Positions 31,161-43,359 of a stretch of 60,450 nt of DNA are shown here, piece after piece. The notes below the pieces were generated by a model, which worked only from the letters and a program-made list of their open reading frames with translations, searched no databases and had not been told where the DNA came from. Position 1 is the stretch's first letter; the number at the start of each line of letters is the position of its first letter. Made by a program: the position numbers and the translations under genes. The DNA is from Gnetum montanum (taxonomy: Eukaryota > Streptophyta > Gnetopsida > Gnetales > Gnetaceae): assembly GCA_015680685.1 (NCBI GenBank), contig MNCI01013814.1, forward strand, positions 1,579 through 62,028, read 5' to 3'.

Positions 31161-31900
31161 CCACTAAGTATTCTCCTATTTTGTGGATACTATGTACAAG
31201 CACTTCTAGATTTTAGATTCATTTGCACATTGTCTACATACTTAGATTGATGTGCTTTTAATTGACTAGAGTTTCTACACATAGCTGCATCTTGTATCGT
31301 TGTACGTGATGCATGAAACTCACTTCTTCTTAATCTTCCTGAATGAATTTTCCTTGGAAATGTCTAGGGAAAGATTTATAATGCCCATTTTCATATCAAT
31401 AGTGCTCAACCAAGCCCTTCCCATAATGATTAGAAAGTCCCACTTGCAATTGTTAACTTTGATCACCATGATATTGGTAGGATATGACCACCCATAGATA
31501 GTGGTCATAATGTCCTCCACTAGTCCCAAGGGAATAGTGATGGACTGATCTATCAATTTTAAATAGATTTTTCTCTTCCTAAGGAGAGGCAGGTTCCAAG
31601 CATTGTATATTTCATGGGAAATCAAGTTGACACCAGAATGTGAATCAAGAAGAGCCTTGCATAGATCATTTCTAGTAATTTGCAAGTAGATGAGAGGATT
31701 TCTAAGATCCTCTCTTTTCCTAGGAAGGTTTTGAACCTTGATACAAGTAGATACAACATGGATTAACATGACTATGTGGATCTTGGAAGGTTCTTTGTTT
31801 GAAAGGCTCTTGAAAGGAATGGATGAAGAGGATGAAGAGGATGAAAGAGACACCAAGCAACTAGCCATAAGTAGGTGAGGGCTTAGTAGAGCTAGTGGTT
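31161..31900 (-). pseudogene. Element F protease region
   Basis: An open stretch at 31868-31320 (182 codons) holds KALLDSHSGVNLIS at the active site, the IPLGLVEDIMTTIYGWSYP flap-side block and FLIIMGRAWLS. The third active-site residue is His where retropepsins have Gly. A Ser-rich stretch precedes it. Confidence 0.72.
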
Positions 31901-34190
31901 CAGAAAAATGGTCTTTTACAAGATCTAGGTTTCAAACCACTCATTTAAGAAGCTAGCTATAAGTTAATAGCCTTGATAGCATTATGTTGCTACAACTACA
32001 TAAGAATTTCACCCTGCATGGATGAAGCAGGCGGTAATTGGGTTAAGGGTGGAGGAACATGTGCTGAAGTATAAGGATGGTGATAAGGATATGGGGATTC
32101 CCCTCTAAGAGATGGAGAATGCGTTCTATAATACTCTAGAGGGTATTAGTGATGATAAAAAGAATCATGACTAGAAGAGTCACATAGAGACATGGGTTAC
32201 TAAACATAGTATCCATATGAAGTTGGCTACCTATAAGGGTACTGTTGCCTTGGTGGTGGCATCCCCCATGACTGTGGGCATTGCCACTACTGGTACTGCT
32301 CATATGGTTGTGGTGGAGCTCCACTTGAATAATAACTTTCTTATTGTTGGTAGAATAGCCTTGGGTTGCCTTGAGGATAACGTAACCTTCTAGGTGCTTG
32401 CCTTTGTGCCATTCTAGGATTAAGAGCATACATCCTAGATTCCTGTAAGTGGGACACAATAGGTTAACATCCCTTAGGATGTTCATATTGGAAGATGACA
32501 CACCCACCAACATCATCTAATTCTGACTCCACAACCTCTTATATTACAGTAGCTTTGCCCTTACCCCTTTAGTAGGCATGTTCAGCTTCTTTCTTCTCCT
32601 ATGATCAAGATTACTACCTTGTTCTTTGGATGCTTCTACAATTTTCAAAGTAGTTTGAAATTTTTCATCTAAATATTCCCAGATTTTGTCAACCTTAGTC
32701 AAAATTTCAAACATAGATTTTGAAATTGGAAAGGTTTTTCACTACACCACTTCATCAAGTGGTTCCTTCCCTCACTATCATAGAATCATACCTTCCTTTT
32801 TCTAATGGAAGGATTCTAGTTATACTGCTCAACATGTTTTTGCTTTCTTAACTCACCTTCTTCTTTTGCAACCTACTTAATTAGCCTTTGAATCTAATGG
32901 GCTCTTAGTTTTCATAATCTCCATTGGGCATAGGCCCTAAGAGTTCTTCTTGTTTTTTTATCAAAGCCCATCTATGATATGATGAAGTTGCTCCCATTGA
33001 GAATAACCATGGCCAAGACATTTATGCAAAAAGGAATAATACTTATCCATGGCTACATTCAAGGATTCATGTATTCCTTATCACCAACCTTGGATTTTCT
33101 TCCTCAAGTTGGACACTTTGGAGTATGTCTGATGTTTATCATTGAATTGCTCATGCATTATACTCCATCTATGAAGTAATTCCAACTCCAATAAGTGGTA
33201 CCAACTTTCTGCTTCTTTTGTAAGTGTTCTTGGAAATAACTTAAGTTTTTGCCAATCATTCTCTATGTCTTGTAAGGCATAGAAATCATGAAAGGACTGA
33301 AGATGGGTCTGTGGATCTAAGTTATATCCCCCCTCAAATTTGGGGATATCATTCATATCCAACCTCTTGATTCTACTATCTTTCACATACCTAGTTGGAA
33401 TTTTGACTACCTATACAATGTATATCATGCTTCAAGTTGCCAACAAAGGTTCATCATCATCATCATTTTAATGATGCCTATGATTTCCCCTACTACCTCT
33501 TCATTCATGAAGGGGCATACAATCATTGTCCTACCATTTTCCTTCATCGTGGTTTCATCCCCTATGATTTCGATCAGATTTAAATAAGAAGAAGATGTAG
33601 ATGAAGAGAATAAATAAAGAGGAGGACTACCACCATCATGGTATCTATCACCTCCTCTTTGCTTGTCACAAACATGATCATCAAGTCTTCTATCATCATG
33701 ATGCTTGCCCAAGCCCTTTCCTTGACTCCCACTTTTGCCTAAACCTGGATTGTTGATAGTGGACTATAGATTTAGGTTCAAGCCCCTTTCACCATGGTCA
33801 AGGGGTGGAGAATCTTCATATTGAGAATCCCCAAAGGGAGGATCCTCATTATCATTTTGGTTTAGTAGGAACAAGGGGTTAGTAAACTATTTCCCCTTTA
33901 TAGCTTCATGGTGCTTCTCCCAATGCTGATCTCATTTGCATTATGTTTTTGTGGGATGGTAGTCTCGATAGTCATGGTCTTGCACAACATATTCATCATG
34001 GAGATCTTGGATGCCCACCCTCTTAAGAGTTTGGAGCAATATCCTAGGAACAGATCAGTTGAGAGGTAACACAACGTTGCCCTCCATATCTCCATCGCAG
34101 TTGCTCATCCTGATGTAAGATGAAGGTAAAATTAGGTATAAATTCATCTGGATGAGCAGATACTAAATTGAATCCTTGAGGCACTAGTAG
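31901..34190 (-). pseudogene. Element F gag (broken)
   Basis: Minus strand: N-terminal AHPDEFIPNFTFILHQDEQL (about 34150), basic low-complexity part near 33712-33425, capsid domain at 33386-33081 (MKDSRIKRLDMNDIPKFEGG, then LKLFPRTLTKEAESWYHLLE), zinc region with EHPKGC near 32480, and a Gly/His/Gln tail. Stops and shifts throughout. Confidence 0.75.
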
Positions 34191-34356
34191 TTTTGATTTA
34201 TCATGCTAATGAGAAGAGGACATTTTTTATTAGAGAAAATATTTAGTGTACTTAAATTATAATAAATAAATATTATTATTATATATATATTGAATGATTG
34301 TGACCTTAGGGTTCATTACAATGATCTTAAATAATATTCACCAAGTCCTAGATAGC

Positions 34357-34361
34357 ACATG
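34357..34361 (+). repeat. Target-site duplication of element E, left copy
   Basis: ACATG directly before the E terminus TGATGAGTGG. The right copy is at 44160-44164. Confidence 0.85.
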
Positions 34362-35128
34362 TGATGAGTGGCAAGGTACCCCTACACTCAACCATACGAA
34401 TATGAGCATTTCACAAGTGATCTAGTCGAATTCCAAGGACAAAGCACGTATGCACCTTAATGGAACACTCAAGGTTAATCAATCATTGTCTTACCATACT
34501 TACTTGTATTGTCATGGTTGTATGGTTAAGTAAGCTTGAGGTATGTGATTTTTATAGCTTTTATCTTTTTAATGTCTTATGCTAATAGGGGAAGGTAAAG
34601 AGAACTAAGTGACTAACTTACATTAACTATTCACTAACTAAGTTCTAATTCTTCCTAACACAAGTATCTGTTCCCACTTGTCGCACACATCCTGAACCAG
34701 TGCAACGCTACTAGGATTACCAAATGCTAATTTTTACTAGGTTACCAAGCACTACACACATGCTCAAAGCAGTCGTACTAAGTGTACTTAACTAGGAGAG
34801 TCAAAGGTTGAGAGGGAGATTAATTAACTAGGAAAGTATTTAAACATTCAACAATAATTAATTACTATTTAGCTTAATCTGTATGCTGCAAGGTTTATCA
34901 TAAAGTTCATCTTTATTGTCGTACACAAATGTGTGCTCAGGTACAAATTGCTTGAATAAACATCCGTTCACTCTATGACTCCTACTACGGGCACACAGGA
35001 ATTATTCTAACTCTGGAATGGTAAAACTGCAAGAGTTTAGCTAAGGATCTAACTCTAACTATCTGGAATTAAGGGTGCTTCCTCTTATTTATAGAAGATG
35101 AGGTAGGACGCGATATCATGACTCATCA
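34362..35128 (-). repeat. Element E 3' LTR
   Basis: Plus-strand ends TGATGAGTGG...ACTCATCA. Minus-strand TATA (TTCTATAAATAAG) at about 35090. U3 is short, with one GATATC. Confidence 0.88.
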
Positions 35129-35142
35129 TACCCCCATGACTG
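35129..35142 (-). other. Element E polypurine tract
   Basis: Minus strand CAGTCATGGGGGTA directly before the 3' LTR start TGATGAGTC. Same tract as in element A. Confidence 0.7.
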
Positions 35143-37130
35143 AATGAAAACTTATCCTCAAGATCCTTACAAAATATTGGAAAGGTATGGGATTATTGAC
35201 TTGAATGATAACTAATGGTGAATGGGATGACGTGTGAATAGATCATCATTACAATACATGACAATATTAGTGTTCATGACTACAAGAATGAACACTACAC
35301 ACAATTGACATCCAGCCTTATTTGGTAGCTAAGAGAGAAAAGAGAGGAAAGAAGAAGATGTGTTGTTGCTGATGCCAAAATTGTGCCTTCCGTTGTTCAT
35401 CCATAACCACGCCATCAATCTTGTTCCTTGCATGACTATTCCAACACTAGTCCATCCTAAGTGTTTCCTCCAGCACCAGTCCATTGTTGTATGATTGCCA
35501 TCTGCACACACAACACAGTCTCATATTAGCAAGGATAAATAAAATCACAATGCAGTTGATACCTTGCCTCTGTGTACGGTCCATTGGTTGAGTTGTGATA
35601 TGGCTAATACAAATTCTAGAGATATAACACTATTGACTACCTGAGGTGTAGGGGTTAGGAGAAAATTGAAAAAATTGGACCAGGACCCACATGGCTAAGA
35701 GTGATCCTCCAGTAGCGATAGATTGGAAAAATATAAGGAAGAAGAAAGATGGAGAAAAAGAAAAAATGGCAATGCCGATAAAATGGATGTCAGAGGTGAA
35801 AATGAACAAAATAAATGTTGATTGCAGCAATGTTTAAGAAAAAGAAGTTAACTGATGCACTAATTAGGAATGCCAATGGGTCCTCCCCAAAGCAGGCTCA
35901 TGCCCTTAATGCCCTAACAATCCCACATTCAAAGAGTCAGTAGGCTCTGGAAATGTCATTTAGAAGCAAGAGTTAAAGTCTTAACCATAAGATTTTACTA
36001 AAACGAAAACAATGATCAACCAAAATATAGACTATTAATACAACTGACAATGAGGTGAAAAATGGAAAAAGAATGATGAGGAGAAGAGAATGGAATGGAG
36101 TCCCAAGAACAAGGTGGTGTATAGCCCCTTGTGTATTTATGGTTAATGTGACTTAATAGATCTCATTCCAAATACAGTCTCAAACAATCCACATCCAATG
36201 ACTTCTTATTAATACACTTAGCCCATCCATACACTTGAAGTAACAAGAATGCTTCCGCCAAAGAGTCACCACCATTCTGAAGAAACAAGAAAGGGAAAAG
36301 TAGGAAGCGAGATAGGGCCTTAGTTAGAGGGAACATGTTTGTTTAGTTTCATAACCAATGCTTGTAGCCCAAATGATTATTTTTTCTAAGGGGTGTGCTT
36401 TGAATTCTAACTATTTTTTTTTATTTCTTATTTTTTTTACATGAGAACCACACCATGCAAAGACTTATTATTTTTATTAGCTCAACTTCCTCATAATGGA
36501 GCAACGTCGGAATGGTAAGGAAAACCTAAGAAAAAAACATCCAAGAACCCAAGAGAATGGCTAGCATAAATGCATCAAATTCCCTTGAAGCCACACCCTT
36601 TTTAGTCCTTGAGTCCTTCCTTAGTTTGAGAAATGCCTAGTCACCAATTCGTTGATAGTTTTATGATTAAGAAAGGGACCGTACAATTCCAAGCCAAGAG
36701 AGACCAAAGAAATTTATGAATGCATGGATGATGTGGACTCATTACCTGTTATATCAAAAGAATCATACCTTAGTATCAACATTATAACCCAAAGGTAAAA
36801 ACCAAACATTAGCAATCAATGGAATATAGTTCATATCACCATCAGGAGCACTTATTAGGTGACGAACCTAATAAAACAAAAACAAAAACAACAAACAAAC
36901 AATCACACAAAGAAATGAAAAAGTATTAATGATGTTGCAAAACAAAAACAAGGAAATTTAAAGAAATCTGTAAGACAAAAATGTGTAAAAAAAAACTTAA
37001 AAAGGAAATGGGGGCCTCAATTGATCAGCAGAGGTGGCCATCTCCCCCATAACTGAGTTGGAAGGGGGAGATCCAAAATAATGAGTAGGGTTGTTCCTTC
37101 TCAAAGGTATTATGTGCACTGGCCGTTCTA
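35143..37130 (-). other. Element E 3' internal region with ATG stub
   Basis: Non-coding DNA that aligns with 9409-11340 of A. On the minus strand, TGTTGTGTGTGCAG precedes ATG (35501-35499). The frame MAIIQQWTGAGGNTLGWTSV runs about 57 codons to a stop at 35329, against a much longer region at the same point in G. A purine tract TTATGGGGGAGATGG (about 37045-37059) follows integrase. Confidence 0.6.
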
Positions 37131-38480
37131 AGTTCATGGAAGGGTTTGGTCTATTGCACATTGACTAGTAATCTCTTATCAGGACTCTCAGGTTTGTATA
37201 TGGTCATGGCCCCTGAAGGAAAGGTTGTATGAATAATGTAAGGTCCTTCCCACAATGTTTGAAATTTTGTGCATTGTGGCATATGTGTGGGGTTCCAGTA
37301 GAGAACCTTATCTCCTAGTTTATACTTAACCTTTTGAATCTTCAAGTCATGTCGTTGCTTTTATATGCCTTGTGCAACTCATTTGATGATAGGGTAGCTA
37401 ATCGATTTTTGTCTAGCACGTTTAAAGTTGTCAACCTTTGTTTTTGTGCTAGATTAAGATCGAGGTGGAGGTCACAAGCCATGGATAGTGTACAGAGCTC
37501 AATTTGAATTGGAAGTATTGGAATCTTTTCATACACTAAGTCATAGGGAGAGTAGCCTATAAGGAGTTTCCAGGTGGAGTGGTATGCCCAAAGAGCATCA
37601 TTTAGTTTAGTGCTCTAGTCTCACCTATACTTGCTAATTATCCTAGTTAATATTTTAGTAATCTCCCTATTGGTGACCTCAGCTTGTCTGTTAGCTTGGG
37701 GGTAATAAGGTGTAGTCAATTTATTTTCAACTCCAAAGCATTGCATTAACTTCCAAAAAGTTGCACCTGTGAAGTGTGTTCCATTATCTGAAATAAGTGC
37801 ACATGGCACACCAAACCTATTTACAATTTTTTGTTGCACAAATCATGCAGCTGTAGATGATGTGCAGTTTATAACAGCAGCTACTTTAGCCCATTTCATT
37901 AGATATTCTACTCCAAATATGATGTAAGCTTTTCCATTGGACATTGGTGTAATGGGCCTCATAAAGTCTATTCCCCAAATGTCGAAGGGTTGAATCCATT
38001 GTTGCAGACCCGCCATTCTAGCAATCATTCCCCCATCACGTTGGCAGTGCTCACAAGATCGGACAAATTGATGGGCATCCCAAAATAATGTTGGCTAGTA
38101 ATATCCTGCAAGAAAGATCTTAATAGCCATTCGTCTCCCTGCATAGTGACCCACACAAGGACCCTCATGAGCATCTTGCAGAACTCTCAGTTGGTCTTCC
38201 TTGGGCATGCACCATCAAACCAAGCCATGAAGTACTTGGCTCTGTGAAGAAACTATTTTTTCTTCCTAAATTTCATCTCCTGTGGTTTTTGTTGAGTAAG
38301 GAGATAGATGAGAATACTACTATACCAGTTTGTTTCTGTGGGTTGGTTATTCACTACACCGGCAAAGAGGGACTCATCGAGAAAATGATCAGACATTACA
38401 TATTCATCTTCTTTGCTATCCTAGTGCAACTGAGATAAATGATCTGCAACTAAGTTCTCGGTGCCCTTTCGATCGATCAT
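37131..38480 (-). pseudogene. Element E integrase
   Basis: Minus strand: IWGIDFMRPITPMSNGKAYI (about 37985), SDNGTHFTGATFWKLMQ (about 37785) and QAEVTNREITKIL (about 37680) give the Asp-Asp-Glu triad. C-terminal LWEGPYIIHTTFPSGAMTIY lies at about 37240. The first part (HHCC) is shifted. Three or four stops separate open pieces of 60-72 codons. Confidence 0.82.
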
Positions 38481-39712
38481 CATTAGATTGAACTCCTGTA
38501 GGATTACCAGCCACCATATAATATGAGGGCTAACTATTCGCTTGTTCCTGAGGAACTAGATTGCACTATGATCTGTATGGATGAACACTTTGTAACCTAA
38601 CACATAGTGCCTAAACTTATCTAGTTCAAATACTACAACCATTAATTCTTTTTCTATATTTGTGTAGTTAAGTTGTGCACCGGTGATACTCCTACTTGCA
38701 CAGTGGATGTAGTAAGGACGTTTTTGGTCATCTAACTGTGTAAGTATGGCTCCTAAGGCATAATTGGATGCATCAGTCATTATATGGAATGGTTTGGACC
38801 AATCAGGAGCTTATAGAATGGGAGTTTTCACAAGCTTTTGTTTTAGAGTTTGGAATGCTCGTTCACATTCCCTAGTCCATTCGAATGGTGCATCCTCCTT
38901 TGTTAGCTCTACCAACGGTTTGGCAATCTTGGAGAAGTTCTCAATGAATCTCCTATAATAGCCAGTGTGTCCAAGGAATGATCAAATGTCTTTGATAGTT
39001 TCCAGTTGACGGGTGATTCCTTGGATGACCCTCACTTTATCTAGGTCTACCTCTATTCCTGAATGTGAAACCTTATGTCCAAGTACTACGTCTTCTTGGA
39101 CCATTAAATGGCTTTTCTACTAGTTAAGCCTTAAGTTGGTTTCTACACATCTTTTCAACACTTACTCTAATCTGTCCAAGGCTTAATCAAAACTTGTTCC
39201 ATAAGTGGAGAAGCCATCCATAAAGACTTCCACTCCATTTCCTATCTACTGTTGGAATATGCTTAGAACTAGGCGTTGAAACATGGCAGGGGCATTGCAC
39301 AAGCCAAACGACATTTTTTTATATGTAAATGTTTCCCAAGGACTAGTGAATGTTGTCTTGACTTGATCTTCTGGGGCTATTCGTATTTGGTTATATCCAC
39401 TATAGCCATCCAGAACACTAAAATAGCAATGCCCTGCTATGGTGTCTAAGACTTGGTCAATGAATGGCAACAGAAAGTGATCCTTAAATGTTGCCATGTT
39501 TAGCAGCCTAAAATCTATACACACCCTCCATTTGCCTCCCTTTTAGGCATGATCACCAGAGGGCTAACCCATTCACTATCAGAAATGGAATATATGAACC
39601 CAGCCTTAAGAAGCTATTCTATTTCTTCTTTTACTATTTGCTTCAATTTTGGGTTCAATCACCTCTGTTGTTGTTTTCAAGGTTTCATGAAGGGGTCAGT
39701 GTAAATCCTATG
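38481..39712 (-). pseudogene. Element E reverse transcriptase and RNase H
   Basis: Minus strand: FRLLNMATFKDHFLLPFIDQ at 39520 on, VLDGYSGYNQIRIAPEDQ, MSFGLCNAPAMFQRLVLSIF, then VEVFMDGFSTYG at about 39230-39195. The second catalytic aspartate is Gly (codon 39213-39215), so RT would be inactive. RNase H at 38780-38556 is clean: MTDASNYALGAILTQ, YYIHCASRS, ELDKFRHYVLGYKVF. Confidence 0.85.
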
Positions 39713-40920
39713 CTAGCATATCCTAGGATTTATTCCAGTTAATTTGGGGTATGACCAGGCAAAGGCTTTTGACCACTTTTTTATTAGTTTCAACAGTCTT
39801 TCTTTTTGACCACTTGCATTGATGATCACCGATTTTCTATTTTCAAGGGTCATATATTCCAGACTAGTGGGCAATGGTTTCAAATCTAAGGGCTCTTGTT
39901 TAAATTTTTTAGGAATTTCCAACTTTCCCCAATTGATGTTTTCAAGGTTAAGGCTTGGAAGTTGGCAACGGACTTTCTCTAGTGTATCTATGCTTTCAAT
40001 GTAAGCAGTAGTTATTCCCTCAGTTAGTTCCATGCATGTTACTGAGTTTCTCTCTTGATCAGCCATCAGCCACTGGGTGTCTTCTTATTGTATGGCTGCT
40101 ACATATAGCCACTTTTGTATATTAATGTCTTGTGCACACCGATTGCATGTAGGCAATGCTAAACTTTGCATAACCCATGATCTCTACACGCAATTGCACC
40201 CTTTGTCACTGTATGCAATGCATGAAACTTTCTTCTTCTTGATCTTTCCAAAAGTGTTCTTCTTGGATATTTCTAGGGAAAGATCTCGGATTCCTAGGCG
40301 TGCATCTATAGTACTTAGCCATGCTCTTCCCATTATTATTGGGAAGTCCCCTTTACCGTTGTTCACTTGTATCACTAGGAAATCAATTGGATATGACCAC
40401 CCACACATAGTGGTAACGATGTCCTCCACCAATCCCAAAGGGACAGTGATGGACTGGTCGACCAACTCTCGACAAATATTACTCTTCCTTAATGGAGGCA
40501 GGTTCCAGGCTTTGTACATCTCTTGTGAGATTAGATTCACTTCATAACCCAAGTCCAAAAGAGCTTTACATGGTTCATTCCCAGCGACTTGGAGATAGAT
40601 TAGAGGGCTTCTAGGATTAGATAATTTCCTAGGAAGGTGGCCCACCTTAATCCAATCAGTAACAACATGTATTAACATAACCGTATGCGTTGAGCTCGGT
40701 GTTTGGTTTGAAGGGAACCTTGAAGCCTTATTTGATAGGGAGGTGTTCAGAGGTTCAACCACTTGTGGTTGTGAGGGCTTGGTTGGATTGTTGGTTCTGA
40801 AGAAATGTCTTTTCTTCATAAGGTTGTCAGAACCAACTGTGGGTTGAGGATTCACAGCCCTCATGACATTACATTGCTGCTGTTGAGTAGGGAGTTCCCC
40901 TTGCATTGCTAGAGCAGGTG
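39713..40920 (-). pseudogene. Element E protease and PR-RT linker
   Basis: An open frame at 40906-40184 (240 codons, one of the two longest in the window) starts MQGELPTQQQQCNV and contains IYLQVAGNEPCKALLDLGYE (retropepsin centre reading Asp-Leu-Gly), WSYPIDFLVIQVNNGKGDFP and IIMGRAWLSTIDARLG. A second open frame at 40066-39713 holds the linker with INWGKLEIPKKFKQEPLDLK. Asp-Leu-Gly is a triad seen in Athila-type proteases. Confidence 0.82.
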
Positions 40921-41279
40921 GTAATGAACTTATCGGTGTGAGAGTTGCAGATGGATTCGAAGGATGTTATATTTGTGGGTTATCTCCCCTAGGAGACGGA
41001 GTTCTAAAATACTCACCAACTTGGTAGTGATGTTGTGGTGTAACGTGACCAACAAAGTCATGTGGAGAGATTGGATGCTACATGTAGTAGCCATATCGAT
41101 CTGGTTGTTGGTAGGGGTATTGTTGCCTTGGTGGTCGCATGCCCCATAACTGTGGGTATTTCCACTATTGGTGTTGCTCAACGGGTTGTTGTGGAGTTCC
41201 ACTTGGATAATATGTTAAAGGTTGGTGGAATTACCTTGGGTTACCTTGGGGATAAGGTAACCATCGAGGTTCTTTCTGT

Positions 41280-43120
41280 TTATTAAATCATGGATTGAGT
41301 GCATGCACCCTAGACTCTTGTAGATGTGAGATTATTGGGCAACATCCCTTAGGATGGTCGTATTGGCATATCTCACATCCATCGTTATTGTCTGTGTCTA
41401 AATCCACAACCTCTTCGATGATGGCCATTTTACCCTTACCCGTGTTACGTGCATTGTCTACTTCTCTCTTTTTCTTTTTGTCATGCTCACTACCTCGCTC
41501 TCTAGACTCCTCTACAATTTTAAGAACAATTTCAAACTTACTATCTAGGGAGTCCCACATTTGGTCTACCTTTGCTAATACTTTGGTTGTTAACTTTTGG
41601 AGTGGCAAAGTTTTCCTATTCACCATCTCTTTGAGTGGTGACTCTTCTTCCTCCTCACAGAATCTCATTCCCCTTTTTTAGAGTGAAGGATCTCAGTTGT
41701 ACTCTTCCACACTTTCTCTCTTTCATAGCTCATCTTCTTCTTTGGCTACTTGCTCTAGCAATCTATGGATTTGATGAGACCTAAGCTCTGATAACCTTCC
41801 TTGGGCATACGTCCCAAGGGTTCTTCTTGTTTCATGCCTAAGTCCATCTACGAGATGGTGTAGTTGATCCTGCTACGAATAACCATGGCTAGGGCAACGA
41901 TGTAACAATGCATAATAGCGGCCCATGGTAGCATCCAAGGGTTCATGATTTCCTTTCTTCTATCCTTGGATTTTCTTTCACAAGTTAGACACTCAAGAGT
42001 ACGTTTGGTACTTATCATTAAATAGTTCTAACATTGTACTCCACCTCCAAATGGATTTCAGTTCTAAGGACTAGTACCAGCATTCAGCTTCTTTCATTAG
42101 TGTCCTTGGGAACAACTTCAATTTTTTCCATTTGTTTTCTATTTTCTGCAAGGCACATGCATCATGGAATGCTTGTAAATGATATTGAAGATCATCGTTG
42201 TATCCCCCCTCAAAATGTGGGATGTTATTCATGTCTAACCACTTAATCCTACTATCTTTTTGGTGCCTTGTGGGAGCTCTTATGACCTCCATTATATCTA
42301 GCATGCTTTTAGTTGTGAGTAGGGGTCCTTCGTGGTCATCTTGTTCATAGCGTCTATGGTGTCTACGTAGTTCCCTACTCTCCTTTCTTCCATGCCTTGA
42401 TTCCTCAGAGTGCCCTCATCCTCGTTCTCGACTGTCTCGTTGATGTTTTTCACTCTGTTTCCCTTTATCTTCATGGTTGGTTTCCTTATGACTACGTTTG
42501 GACTCCGAAGGAGAGGGTGAATGTCATGATGAAGGTGAAGAAGAAGGAGAACCATCATCATGATGATGTTTTCTACCTTCTCTTCAATGATCTCGGCCAC
42601 GATCGTGATCACGATCAGAATGTCCACCCTTATCGTGTGGTTGTGTTCCTTCTTTGAACACTTCATGTTCGTGGGTATCAAAACTAGGGTTGTGAATCGT
42701 GGAGTGTAGGTTTTGATACACCACCTCCTAACCATTGTTAGGAGGAGGAATATTATTTGGTGGGGAACCTATTGAAGCATGTTCACCACCCTCAATTTCG
42801 CTTAAGACATGTGGAAAGTCATGGGATAAATTACCCTTCGAGGATGTATGATATCTCTCCTATCACAAGTTGCTTTGACGTTGTGCTTCTGTGTGATAGT
42901 AGTCCCTTGTGTCATTATCGAATGCAACATATTCTATGTACAAAAATGACATGCCTATTCATGAGAGAGCACGAAGGAGCATGTTGGGGACTAATCGATC
43001 TGGAGGTAACACTATGTTACCTTCCAAGTCTCTCCAATGCAGTTGTTCATCTTGATGGAGAATAAAGGTAAAGTCAGGTAGATACTCATCATGATGAGTA
43101 TATACCACATGAAACTGTTT
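41280..43120 (-). pseudogene. Element E gag
   Basis: Minus strand: N-terminal VVYTHHDEYLPDFTFILHQ (about 43110), Ser/Pro-rich then basic low-complexity (about 42560-42360), capsid domain at 42304-42071 (RIKWLDMNNIPHFEGGYN, KLKLFPRTLMKEAECWY), then 41668-41288 with FCEEEEESPLKEMVNRKTLP, a Lys/Glu-rich coil and the zinc motif CEICQYDHPKGC intact (41382-41341), followed by SHLQESRVHALNP. The Gln/Pro/Tyr-rich tail continues to the protease frame. Confidence 0.82.
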
Positions 43121-43340
43121 AGGAACTGACGGGTCTTGGTTACATGTGTTATGCCACTGACTATCTCTTATGTTAGTCCTAGGCGGTGAAGTGCTCTTAT
43201 GCGAAGAAGAAGATATTTTTTCTTGTTCGATGTGCGATTTATCATTGTCTTATCTTTCCTTGATTAATCCTAAGGATTCGTTCTAGCATCCCAATGATAT
43301 GAATGATTCCTATGTTCTACGTAGTGCACAAACAACTAAG

Positions 43341-43358
43341 TTCCTGGCAACGGCACCA
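43341..43358 (-). other. Element E primer-binding site (tRNA-Asp type)
   Basis: Minus strand TGGTGCCGTTGCCAGGAA, one base from the 5' LTR end. It still has the CGTTGCC core of the tRNA-Asp complement. Confidence 0.88.
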
Positions 43359-43359
43359 A

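Noticed and set aside
30490-34361. A separate element D with its own 5' LTR at 34362-35128
   Set aside because: No primer-binding site lies at that LTR, and the ACATG duplication shows that it is the 3' LTR of E. The gag-pol piece belongs to F, whose leader continues at 44160.
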